A stretch of 64,000 bases of DNA from Liolophura sinensis (lineage: Eukaryota; Mollusca; Polyplacophora; Chitonida; Chitonidae): assembly GCF_032854445.1 (NCBI RefSeq), contig NC_088301.1, positions 31,339,830 through 31,403,829 on the forward strand, in the 5' to 3' direction. Below, one piece after another: positions 10,146 to 20,919 of the stretch. A model generated the notes under the pieces. It saw only the letters and a program-made list of their open reading frames with translations, made no database searches and had not been told where the DNA came from. Position numbers and translations under genes: made by a program. Numbering within the stretch: position 1 is the stretch's first letter; each line of letters begins with the position of its first letter.

Positions 10146-10870
10146 CAATCGTGACTAGGCACGATTAAAGCCTTATCACGATTATAACCCAGTCACGATT
10201 ATAACCCAGTCACGATTGTAATCCAGTCGCAATAATAGCCCAGTCATGATCATAACCCAATCACATTCACAGCCGGGTCACGATTATAACCCAGTCACAA
10301 TAATAACCTATCCATGATAATAACTCAGTCACAACCGTAACCTATTCACGATCATAACCTAATCACAATCTTAACCCAGTTACGATTATAACCCAGTCAC
10401 GGTCATAACTCAGCCACAAACTTAGCCCGGTCACGATCATAACGCAGTCGCAATAATAAAGCATTCACGGTCATAACCCATTCATGATCATTGTGACTGA
10501 TCACAACCCAGTCACAATCTAAACCTAATAACGACCATAACCCGATCACGATTATAACCCTGTCACAAAAATGGCCCAGTCATAATCATAACTCAGTCAC
10601 GACCATAACCCAGTCACAATAATACCTCAGTCACGTTCATAACCCAATGACGGTCATAACCCAGTCACGATCATAACCCAGACACGATCATAAAGCCGTC
10701 GCGATCATGTCCCAGTCTTCATTCCCAGCTTAATGTTGGCCGTCGTCGTATAAATGAAATATTCTTGAGTAGGACGTAAACTCCAGTCAAATAAATAAAT
10801 AAATAAATAAATAAATCGTAACACAGTCACCATCGTAACACAGTCACCATCGTAACACATTCATCATCAT
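10146..10870 (+). repeat. 17-bp minisatellite (CAGTCACGATTATAACC-type)
   Basis: Dozens of 17-bp units of the form CAGTCACGATNATAACC with base changes; exact 17-bp spacing is clear at 10191, 10208 and 10225. The array is interrupted by a SINE 3' fragment at 10729-10816 and resumes after it as CGTAACACAGTCACCAT units to about 10870. Confidence 0.88.
10729..10816 (+). mobile_element. SINE 3' fragment inside minisatellite
   Basis: TTAATGTTGGCCGTCGTCGT, then TGAAATATTCTTGAG and a long AAATAAAT tail. Minisatellite units lie on both sides, so the SINE inserted into, or was captured by, the array. It is strongly 5'-truncated. Confidence 0.8.
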
Positions 10871-11499
10871 TTTATCTTTCATTACCAAACATCTAATTTC
10901 ATACCAGATACGATATTTGCGACAATCGATCCTTGCTTTCTGTTTGCCATGCCCTTTTGAAGGCTCTCTCAGTCACATGTAAGGCCGTTCACTCATATTC
11001 ACGTTGCGAATCCGTCAGATGTATGGTACATAGCTGTGATCTGTACGTGATGTAGCCCAGGATCAGGTCAGTATACCCTGCCTGCTGTGGATACACCAAG
11101 TCGAATTGTCTATCTATACATACTATGTGCCAGTGGAAAAGTAATGGCGGTTATACAGCCATCTATATTGCTCTCAGTCCCAAATCTGTCTGGGTACAGA
11201 TGAAAAAAAATACATAATAAGGATGATGGAGATGATTGCATCAAAAAACAATGCCAACTGTTACATGTACCCGGATTTGATGTGTATGCAAATTCGACAG
11301 CGCAAAAAATGTGAATTCGTACTTAGACCGAGATTTATGTCGTGATGAAGCGTGTTATATGTGGCATAACTGTTTTGCTTTTGAAGAGGTCGGTTTATGT
11401 AAGAGTTAACCAGGACAGCAAAATGAACTTCATGTCGTACAAAAGACCTAAAGACTATATCCCTTTGGGCCCTGTTTTTTAAGGCATACAAACATCCTT

Positions 11500-11890
11500 T
11501 GAGACTTTTGTGGACAATATTCCAGATCTGAGACTTGTTTTATGTTGAGCAATAGTGCACGTTTGAGACCTGCTTGTTCAACGTGGGCAATATTCGTCGT
11601 ATGGTTGTTGTATGATTGTTTATAGTGGTTTTATTTGTTTATGTACTGATTGTTGATATAGGTTTAAGACCAGGTTGTTTCTAATCGTTTTCCTCGTTTG
11701 ATTGTTGATTGTTGGTGGCGGGCAATATTACCCTCTGAGGTCTCATAGGTTGTGCTGAGTAATAATGTACGTTTGAGATCTGAATGGTGTACGGTAGGCA
11801 ATATCTCGTGCTTGGGACCTGACTGTTTAACGTGGACAATATTTCTCGTTTTACTACCTTGTTACTTAGAGTGGGCGATATTCCATAATT
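11500..11890 (+). repeat. Degenerate minisatellite
   Basis: Recurring phrases GAGACCTG, TTGTTCAACGTGGGCAATAT and CTCGTTT appear at irregular 40-60 bp steps, for example near 11530, 11570, 11760 and 11815. It is an old array with many indels. Confidence 0.6.
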
Positions 11891-11988
11891 AATTTGTGCA
11901 TGATCATCTACATATTACTCATGATTAACATGTAATGTTATATGTCTATATAGTAAGTAAAGCTAATATTTAAATAAAGTTCCTTATT

Positions 11989-12113
11989 TCATTTATTTAT
12001 TTTTGATCGGTGTTTTACGCCTTACTCTAGAATATTTCACTTATACGAAGGCGGCCAGCTGTACTTGAACTCACAGTTGACACGTTAACCACCTCGGTCA
12101 TCGAGGCCCCCGT
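11989..12113 (-). mobile_element. Internally deleted SINE
   Basis: The ATTTATTTATTT tail is at the left, then GTTTTACGCCTTACTC and the GGCGGCCAGC signature. It jumps directly to TGTACTTGAACTCACAG (B-box side) and ends in a tRNA-like head (CGAGGCCCCC at the right). The central body is missing. AAGTTCCTTATTT before and AAGTTACCTATTT after may be an aged target-site duplication (11 of 13 match). Confidence 0.75.
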
Positions 12114-13479
12114 AAGTTACCTATTTTAGGTTGTGTCTGAGGGCAACTATATAAAACTCACAAAAAGACTGATGCCTTTGTTCGGCACAGAATGTCAAAA
12201 CTACATATATTAATCGACGTTTCTTTATGACATCGTCCGATGATCATATCAAGTCATCGCGACCTAACCCACTGTCTCCATTCTCTGTCTAGCTATGGGG
12301 TCAGTGTTTATAGAAACATCAAATAGCTAACAGTTGACGAGCTTAGCAACTTTTCCCTTGCGTGTGCTACGGCAGTTAATCGTCATGTAGCGTAATTAGA
12401 GGACTGTTGGTCATTTCGTGTACGGTGTAGTTAACGATAATCAAAACCTAATGGGGAGTACCTTCTCGTGTATGTTGTTTCCGTCATAGGAGAAAACTGA
12501 TCTCAGGCTCTACCTTTGCTTCAAAGGTTTTGTATTTCCTGCCGAAAACCTAGCCTGTAGATAAGCCATTGTTATGGTGACGTATGTCTCAATACGTTGA
12601 ATGGAGGCATATCAGGAAGAACGGTTTCTAAAAGTATTCGGAACCGTGAGCTAGTGAATGAAATATGTATAGCTTAGCCAGAAAAACGTAATCAGAGATT
12701 GGGTATAAAGTACACTAATTAACAAGTGGCATTCGCCACAAATAATGGAAGCCTCTTCCATCCTCAGTTATGAGGAGTATGGAAGTGTTGGTAGAAAACT
12801 GAGGTTGTTGAAGCCTCAACAGTCGTTGAAATCTACACTGCCAATGTTTTTCGAGCTAGGTTTTACAGTGATTTACACTAAATTCGACGGTTGCGACGAT
12901 GGTAGTATTATTTAATAAGCGAATTGAAGTTTATAGAAATCTCATGATAAACAAGCTTTTGAAGGACACGCATTGATAACCACTGTATCTAAACTGCCCA
13001 TTATCTCTCATTATGCAACAGGGCAAACATCGTGGGCACACATGAATGAACTCAAGTAATGATACATTTTGAACCTGTGTGATCAGATGACGAACATAAA
13101 GGAGCAATATGTGTGCTAAGTGAAGGAACGGCCATTAAAACCTTTTTTTAAGATATTACTTTGCCACGCACATATGCGTGAACATGATGACAATTTATCA
13201 CGTTCTCCCTTCTTGTCCTGATGTTTTGTGCCAACGAAAGCAATTCCTTCCTAATTGAGCTCCACAATTTCGCTTTTTAACCGTTTCATCATCAAGCGAA
13301 TGTGGACGTTTTGCAGTTCACTTTGTATGAATTTTTTTCTTCCTTTTCTTCCGGTCTAGGATATGTTTTTCCTCTGCTCAGTGCAGCATTCACCGATCAA
13401 CTTTCCCTCCAGTAGACCTACATATGCCTGATTGCCACCGCAATTTTCGGACACGCCTCGGCCTATATGTCGGATTCTT
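12114..13479. other. Intergenic, no gene seen
   Basis: No tandem array or SINE and only short ORFs. A few small imperfect hairpins occur near 12750-12830. Nothing functional can be claimed. Confidence 0.35.
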
Positions 13480-13925
13480 TTCAATACAGTTTTGTATTTG
13501 TGACTGAAAGTAACTGCAATTTTTGGACACGCTTACTAACACATTGTATAAAACGCTTGAGAGGAATGCTTTTGACATTATTGATATTCATTCATAATAC
13601 CAGTAATGGATGCACAAAGCCAGTAATCGCAACACCTATAAATAAAATAACGCCAAACACACACACATCACAAAAGAACTAAGCATGTACACAGGCATAT
13701 ATAAAGTAGGAAATTAGAATGGAATTATATAAGATGTTGGGAAGTATTCAACAGTTTTCATTTATGCCTGTGCGTGAAATTTCATAAGTATCCAAATCGT
13801 GTACATTGCTAAAGTTTATTAGTTGAAGTCAATCAAATCTATGTGTCTCAGGTGTGCTTTAATTGAAACTGGTATTTGTGCACAACGTGGTGATTTTATT
13901 CAACACGATGTATATACAACCCTGA
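13480..13925 (+). repeat. Dispersed duplicated segment, copy A
   Basis: Aligns in the same orientation with 15630-16080. Shared landmarks are TATATAAAGTAGGAAATTAG (13697 region), TCAACAGTTTT, ATCTATGTGTCTCAGGTGTG and TTATTCAACACGATGTATA. The copies are clearly diverged, so the duplication is old. No coding or transposon signature is visible in it. Confidence 0.7.
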
Positions 13926-14634
13926 TTAACCTGTCACATACTGGAGTCAGTGAAGGCATTGCTACTCAGTTTGCTTCGTTCATTTATCTTCTCGTTTTTA
14001 GAGGCCCTTACATTCTGTTGAAGTGCACAAAACAATGTGTGTCATTTGTTCTTTTAAAGACTTATGAGTTAAAATTTTACATGTTCCCAACATGCAACCA
14101 CCATCGATTGTGCAACCAATCAGAAAGGCTCTGTTATGATAGCGAAGGTAAATATATCCTGCGTTAGAAGCTTTCAGTTTGGCTGTCAAGTCTACTGGCG
14201 CCTCATTCGTTGGCCTGGTGCCCGGGATGTCGAGGTTGTTTGCACTCCGTGACCTCGTCTGTCCTGTCTACAACCAGTGAAGACAAGCATGGAATAATAT
14301 GACGGAACATACTCAGTGAGAGTAGTGCGCCTTGAACATTCCTGCTCAGTTATTAATTAACGTATTATAATCAAACAATTCATACTTTTCAGTCGACCTT
14401 TTCATAAAACCTCTCGCCCCATAGAGTTAACTCTATGTATCTTCGGCTTTTCTTTTACATAAACATGGATCAAGACATTTCTAGGTTCTCACGGCGCGTT
14501 CAAGGTAATATAGCATAATCATTTTGTAAAGATATCCTCATAGTTTCAGTGTTTAAAACAGGAAAATACAGCTCAATTAATTTCCACGTTTCTAGTTGAC
14601 TAAGATCCAACGCTACCTCCTCTCGGTAAAACAT

Positions 14635-14774
14635 GTATTTTAGTGGATAACAGTGTAAACGTATGTTTCATAAACGGCCATGGTACAAACACTTACTCTT
14701 TAGCGTATTTTAGTGGATAACAGTGTAAACGTATGTTTCATAAACGGCCATGGTACAAACACTTACTCTTTAGC
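14635..14774 (+). repeat. 70-bp direct tandem duplication
   Basis: The 70 bases 14635-14704 (starting GTATTTTAGTGG and ending CTTTAGC) are repeated at 14705-14774, with no difference that I could see. This is a recent duplication or a possible assembly artefact. Confidence 0.92.
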
Positions 14775-15629
14775 CATGTTAGCTCTGGCTTTGAGCACGC
14801 TTCTTCCTTCGCCGATATAGGTTAATATCACGGCTAAGTCCACTCAGATTGTCTGTTAGTTAGTTTAAACCCATCAAAACGATCTAGCTGTACAGAAGCA
14901 CACACCAGATAAGGAAGCTTACGGACCGTAGGAGGAGCGTACGATCTTTAAAAACACTCCTTACCAAAGTAGGTTTGGCTCCTGACAGGTTAACCTAGGC
15001 GAAGGAAAGTACACGTAACACCGACAACATTCAAACACGCCAAAATGCAATAGAATAGGGGAGTTTCGAGTTCGAGCTCTCTTGTAGTTAAAGGTAAAAA
15101 CAGTCGTACTGTATCAAGCGACTTGTGAATATGTTAGGCAACCTTTGTTGACATTTGTTTACCATTCACTTATCTCACATGTTCCAGATGACACCTTTTT
15201 CCTTTAGAAACTGCTCATGTCCACAAATGTTTAACTCTTCAATTATTTCCATCTTTCCTCTACTACAAATAACTTTTCCTGAAAGTTTTTCCAGATGCCC
15301 ATGGTATAATTCATGCGATCAATAATAGTTGCCTAACATTTCTGACATGTAACATGACACAGTAGGACTTTGTTTACCTTGAATGATAGAAGAGTTCTAA
15401 CTCGAAACTCTGCTATTGATTATATTTTAGGAAGCGGACCACACATGTAGCGTATGTTATCTCAACAGATATTGGGCTTTTTGGCAGTCAAAACTCTCTG
15501 TAATGGCCAATATACAACATACCAGTGATTACAGTGCTGCTTAGTTGATAGCTATAAGATCGATGCCACCATGAGGATGGCCTCAAACTGACAATGCATC
15601 TATGGTTCTTAACACTATCTCTTCCCGTC
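14775..15629. other. Intergenic, no gene seen
   Basis: Non-coding sequence with no array, SINE or protein motif recognised. Confidence 0.35.
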
Positions 15630-16080
15630 CAGTGATTACAGCTTTCCTTTACACAGGTCAACAAGTTATTTTCCATACCAAATATTTTGAATCCGATAAA
15701 CATCTGCTTGAGCAGTTCTTTGTCGATGACTTGCCTTCCAACAGTATTGCGTACACCTTAAACCAAATAGGCGTTCTTATCAATAAGAGCAAAACAACGT
15801 TTAACACAAACCACAAAGAACTCTAAGAAAGTATATAAAGTACGAAATTAGGACGGATTCGTGCAAAGAGACGCACGTAGTCAACAGTTTTTTCGATGAT
15901 GGAAAGATGTCAGGAATGTTCAGAACGACGAAAATAAAGAAAACATCCAAAAGGTGAATCATTCTAGTTTATAGTTTGTCGGAAATCAATATATGTATCT
16001 CAGTTGCGCTTTGATTGTAATAGTTCATATGTCCAACTTGGCGATATAATTCAACGCGCTGAATATACAGCCCTTGGACC
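15630..16080 (+). repeat. Dispersed duplicated segment, copy B
   Basis: Partner of 13480-13925, offset about 2.15 kb. Landmarks are TATATAAAGTACGAAATTAG, TCAACAGTTTTTT, TATGTATCTCAGTTGCGC and ATTCAACGCGCTGAATATAC. Either a very old local duplication or two copies of an undescribed interspersed repeat. Confidence 0.7.
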
Positions 16081-18960
16081 AAGGTTAAGCGGAATTAGAC
16101 ACAACATGGCGCAGAGTACCAGAGATTCTGGACACTCTGTCAATATTGACTTACAAGATAATTATACTCAGTGTAAAACTTAAGAATCTTACAGAGAAGG
16201 CGTTTCAAGGTATAACGTGGACACAGCCGTTTTTGCAGTGATAACTTGAATAAAATCCCCACATAACAACACAAGATCTAACAAAGGTCACGAAGCCAGG
16301 ACCATTTGGTACATTGTTGTCTAGCATTGTTGTAAGGATAATTTGCAATCTCGAAAAGTCTTCTTGGAAAGTTCGTCAGTTACTTGCTAAATCTGAAACA
16401 CTATAGAATCGGGAGTAAAACCAAGGTGTGATAAATAGTCGTACATATCCGGTGAAATCCGTAGCCTCTTGCCAAATTAATACGTCAGATAGCATTTAAT
16501 TCTGTTCTTGTGAATGCGTAAATTGTGGTAACTTGGGCGTCCCCGAGCACGATGGTGGACGCAGAGTTGGTTGACAAAAGTACTGTGATGATAACTGCAA
16601 TTTATTGGACGTCACTATTCCAGAATTACTCAACGTGTGAAAGGCCGATGGTTACTTCGGGTAACCAACACATTTATCTCCATCGTATAATTCAAATATT
16701 CTACAACACATCCCTATCAATTTATCATTCAATTAATGATTCAGTGGTTTGTTGTTTTGGAAACTGGACTGGCGAATATTGACCCGGAACGTCCATTTAT
16801 GTTGACGGCTAGCATGTGAATGTATAATTTGACGCTTAGATCCATGTATATGAGGCATGCGCACATGTATGACTTCTGTCCACTTACATAACATAGCTTC
16901 GTTGTGATAGATACTTAACTACTTGAATGTCAAGCCTGAGCGCCCAGAAACCGCGTACCACAGCTATCAGAATTAGATATGTCCTTTCAACGCTTAGGAT
17001 TGGCTGTGTTAACAACATAAAGTTTAAATAGGAGCGGTTTACCAGAACGGAAGTGCATCTTGAAATAGCCCAAGTAGATGACTTGGTAACTCCTAGACAA
17101 GCCTTCCTCTTTAGTCTCTTTCTTTTGATACGTTGCAACATGAGAAAGAAGATTGTGCTTTTCTTTATTGACTTGCAGGAGACTGTGGCATCGATTGAGG
17201 TTCAGGTGGAGCGCCTCCTGAGAAAGATAATCAGGAGGGCATTGTATGAAAACATTACAGTAACCAACAGCAGTAGGCTCCATGCTGTCAGGTCCCTGCT
17301 GCGAGGATAGCCTGCGCTGTGCAACAAACAGCCCATGACCTTCCAGCTAATGGGGAAAAAGTGTCAAATGAGAGTTGCATTAGATCCACTGCTCTCCATG
17401 CGCCGAAGCTCGTAAACTTTACGCTCCGCCCGCTTTTCCTCTATTCCTCACAAACTCCTTGCACGCATTCTCACTGCTCTTTCACGGCACTACCTAACAT
17501 GGAGTGGAAACCATAGCATTTCCATAATAGCCAAGCTAGACTGACATGTTTATTTTATGTACTCTTCAGCTTAAGTTGCACATTTTCCTGACAGGCTGAG
17601 GCCATACAATGGGAACTACATAAGCAAAGTACGAGACACCCAACGCCAGTGTCACTAAAAAAAAAAACATTCATCAGATGAAACTTTAGCATTGCTCCTT
17701 AGTCAGACAGCAGCGCGGGTTGATGGGAACTGATCTTTCATCTTATCTGAGCACAAGTGCTTACTCTTTCAAGCATTAATGGTCTGGATCTAAGAAAAAA
17801 TATCGCAATTCTGTTTTGTGTGTGTGGAAATGGCGAAATCAGCGCAATGCCTTACTTTACACTGCAGAAATTTTATTTTACTGCTACCTTTTTTTTCTGA
17901 ACACGAGGGACTACAAAGGTCGCCTTGGATGAAGAAATTTTCATTTTGCCGACCGTCCCTGGAGCAGAGAGCGATGTGTGAGTAGAATGCTAGAAACCCT
18001 AAGGTCGATTGTGTTATCATGAGCGAAACCGCTAAGGACAGACCGTGTCGTTTGTTACTTTACGCTGACAGGATGTCGTTACTGGCAAATTGTCAGCAGA
18101 CCAAGGGCTCAGTGCGGAAGACCCCAACCAGGCGAATTGATGCCATTTCAATATGTCACTTTTACTCACCGTTCCTTTGTAGATGTTGATTAGTATAACT
18201 ACACCGAAACTAAAGAGGGCTAATGGAGGAGAATCCAAGACATTATTTCCCCATATCTGATGGTTGACCACGTTCCTTCAGTGGGTGGCATTAGTTGAAC
18301 CGTATTTATAAGCACGCAGTCTCAGTCTGAGATGAAAAACTGAGAATAAACCTAGAATATTTGACCTCAAAACGTAAAAATTCTGGTGGACGTACATATT
18401 TATACATATACATATCCGTTGCTGACATAGCTTAAACTTGCTGCCGGAAACGTCGATTTACATGACAGATTAATGGTATTTAAAGACTTTAACCGTTTGT
18501 AGCAAAGGAATACATCTCTTTGAATCAGTGAATGTTGTTTTGTTACAAGTTTCAAGTATAAAAATAATGTTGATTTCTGTACAGCATCCAATATTTCGAA
18601 TTCTAAACAAACTAACTCGACCTCTGGTGAAGTTCACTGACGAATAGGGACGACATTTAAGAGAGAATATCAAGGACTCTTTTGATCGGTCAATATCAGT
18701 CGACGGAGAGGGGAACGACCAATTCATTCTTACACAGAATCGACCCCACTCATTTCCTTAAGACTGAGACAACAGCATTCTTCATGGCCATCTTGTTTTT
18801 AGCAAATAAATAGTTCCGCCCATGCGCCGTGTCACTTTGTTCACATCCTTAAATTGGAAAAATATGATCGTGTATTTGGACGCTCGCGTTTCGACGTAAA
18901 TACGACTTACTCAGTGAGAACAGAATTCTACGTGTTCCTACCAACTTGGATTCTCTTCTG
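16081..18960. other. Intergenic, weak exon-like patches only
   Basis: No confident gene. At 17167-17310 a pyrimidine-rich ACTTGCAG acceptor-like site is followed by an open frame to a TAG (ETVASIEVQVERLLRKIIRR and onward, ending SLLRG). At 18030-18270 the minus strand has a hydrophobic stretch (LALFSFGVVILINIYKG) followed by GTGAGT. Neither has a recognisable family or a partner exon. Confidence 0.3.
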
Positions 18961-18964
18961 CTAC

Positions 18965-19300
18965 ATAATGCATAAATTTATTTATTTATTTATGCATTTA
19001 TTTGATTGATATTTTACACCGTACTAAAGAATACATGTACTTTTATTGTTGAGGAGATCCCCTCGTGGTTATAGAGCTTTGGGAAATTCTCATTAAACAA
19101 ATTAAAGAATTACAATACTTTACTTATACGACGACGATCAGCAGTTTTTTCGGAAGCAATCAGGCAGAGCTTGAAGAAAACCCACGATCATCCACAGATT
19201 GTTAGGAAAACTTCCTACGTGCAGGAAGCTGGCATGGGGGGGGCTTGAGCTTACGGCAATCGTATTGGTGAGAGGTTGTTGGCTCACTGTGCTGCGATTT
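18965..19300 (-). mobile_element. SINE interrupted by a roughly 78-bp insertion
   Basis: Tail TTTATTTATTTAT at the left, then GATATTTTACACCGTACT. The expected CAAGAATATTTCACTTATAC is split: AAAGAAT at 19026 recurs at 19104, with unrelated sequence between. The SINE then resumes as ACTTATACGACGACGATCAG and runs through the body (CCCACGATCATCCACAG) to GTATTGGTGAGAGGTTG. The head is worn. Confidence 0.7.
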
Positions 19301-20320
19301 AATGCTAAAGCACAGTTTTTATAAGGGCATATATGGTCTACGAATAACAAGTGGTTTACCTTCATAGGTTAATGACTTGAAAGTTTCAATCACCTAGAAT
19401 CTCATCAAGATGTTCACAATGCCACAAGGCTAACAATACCTCTGCCACCTGAACTATAGTTGTTACCAGTTTCACTTCTATTTTGTCAGCTTGGCTCAAA
19501 AAAGCTACAAAATCTGAACAAGAGGCTGTGATGATCGTATTTAAATTTAGATTGTTGTTCATAGCCTTGCAATGATTTACGTATACGATCTGGTTTAATT
19601 TACACATGCAATTCTTCACAGTTCCAATGCGTCTAAAGTACTAAAAAGTATTACAGAAAACCAGGAATTTGACAAGGTTTGTATACCGCCTTAATTCGTA
19701 TATTTATTTACCTGACATTTTTCGCCCCATATTTCAGAATATTCCACTTTTTTTAGCTGGGAGCAACGGAAAGTCTGATAAAGTATGCAGACAATTAACA
19801 GTGAGTTTTAGCCGGCAAGGTGCCATCCGGAGATGGATTCGAGCACGCGCCATTGCTTGCTTGGCTTACAAGAGTTCTCCATTATTTGAGCTCCATGACT
19901 AAGCATGAACATCACAAAGTATCAGCTTTCCGTTCTCGGCTTTAATACGTCGATTCATTCCTGTGATTTAATCCATTTCTGTTTTTTTTTCCCGCTCCAC
20001 AACTACGTAATTAGGTTTGAAATTATATATTTGTCCAACAATACATTTACCATGCAACTGATCATATATCATATGACTTATTTTTTTTTATTACGAATTC
20101 TATACGAGCTAATCACATATGTTATACATCAAAGTAACAAACTGAATACAACAGGATAACATTTTACATCATTGTGCATGTTATAGGTAAAGAATATCGA
20201 TCAAAATTCCGATGAGATTTGGTTCTGCGTCACTTACAGACATGGTGCACACACAATGGACACCTCAGGGATGCGTTGAAAAATGTTTAAACTGTCACAG
20301 ACATTTTCTTTTGGATTATA
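19301..20320. other. Intergenic, no gene seen
   Basis: AT-rich DNA with short ORFs lacking motifs. It lies downstream of the 3' end of the minus-strand GPCR and holds no obvious regulatory signal. Confidence 0.35.
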
Positions 20321-20575
20321 TTTATTTACTTATTTGATTGGTGTTTTACGCTGTACTCAAGAATATTTCACTTATACGACGGCGGCCAGCATTATGGTGA
20401 GAGGAATCCGGGCACAGCCCGGCGGAAACCCACGGCCATCCGCAGGTTGGTGGAAGACCTTCCCACGTACGGCCGGAGAGGAAGCCAGCATGAGCTGGAC
20501 ATGAGCTCACAGCGACCGCATTGGTGAGAGACTCCTGTTTCATTACAATGCGCTAACCGACTGAGCCACGCAGCC
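20321..20575 (-). mobile_element. Near full-length tRNA-derived SINE
   Basis: In minus orientation: tail TTTATTTACTTATTTGATTG, signature CACTTATACGACGGCGGCCA, body AACCCACGGCCATCCGCAGG and CCCACGTACGGCCGGAGAGG, B-box side GACATGAGCTCACAGCGACC, and head CTAACCGACTGAGCCACG. The 5' end merges into a long C-tract. It sits about 350 bp past the stop codon of the minus-strand GPCR. Confidence 0.88.
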
Positions 20576-20606
20576 CCCACCCCCCCCCCCCCCCCCCCAC
20601 CCCACC
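20574..20606. repeat. Poly-C/G tract
   Basis: A run of about 18 C in the middle, flanked by CCCCCA and CACCCCACC. It abuts the 5' end of the SINE at 20321-20575. The tract is likely to be length-variable and is hard to assemble. Confidence 0.9.
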
Positions 20607-20919
20607 TTTCAGATTATATGTTACAAAACCAAATATTTATCGGTACCTCAACTATACTTTTGGTCAGTTTTGGCGTAAACAGTTCTATGGAAAAATAACG
20701 CCAATTATTGATCGATACAAATATAGGTATGCAGATCGCTTCGTTCACTCGTTATTTTTCTCTTGTTATTTTACCAAAGCACAAAAACGAATGTTGTCAC
20801 CAATTTGAATGATATTCACAGGGTAACTGTTAGTGAATGGATCACCTACGTACGGCCAGATTATGTCAGTGAGATATTTGTATGTTCCCGTGCTTTAGGG
20901 CATTTTTGCGGGTGCTAAC

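Noticed and set aside
10146-10870. CRISPR-like array
   Set aside because: Units are contiguous with no unique spacers, and the genome is clearly eukaryotic.
18030-18271. Minus-strand hydrophobic segment followed by GTGAGT, considered as a TM1 exon
   Set aside because: It lies downstream of receptor 2 on the same strand, its phase does not match the TM1 split codon, and no following GPCR exon exists below it.
20346-20580. ORFs over the SINEs (also near 9601, 26472 and 48299)
   Set aside because: They are translations of the SINE body and recur wherever the SINE does.
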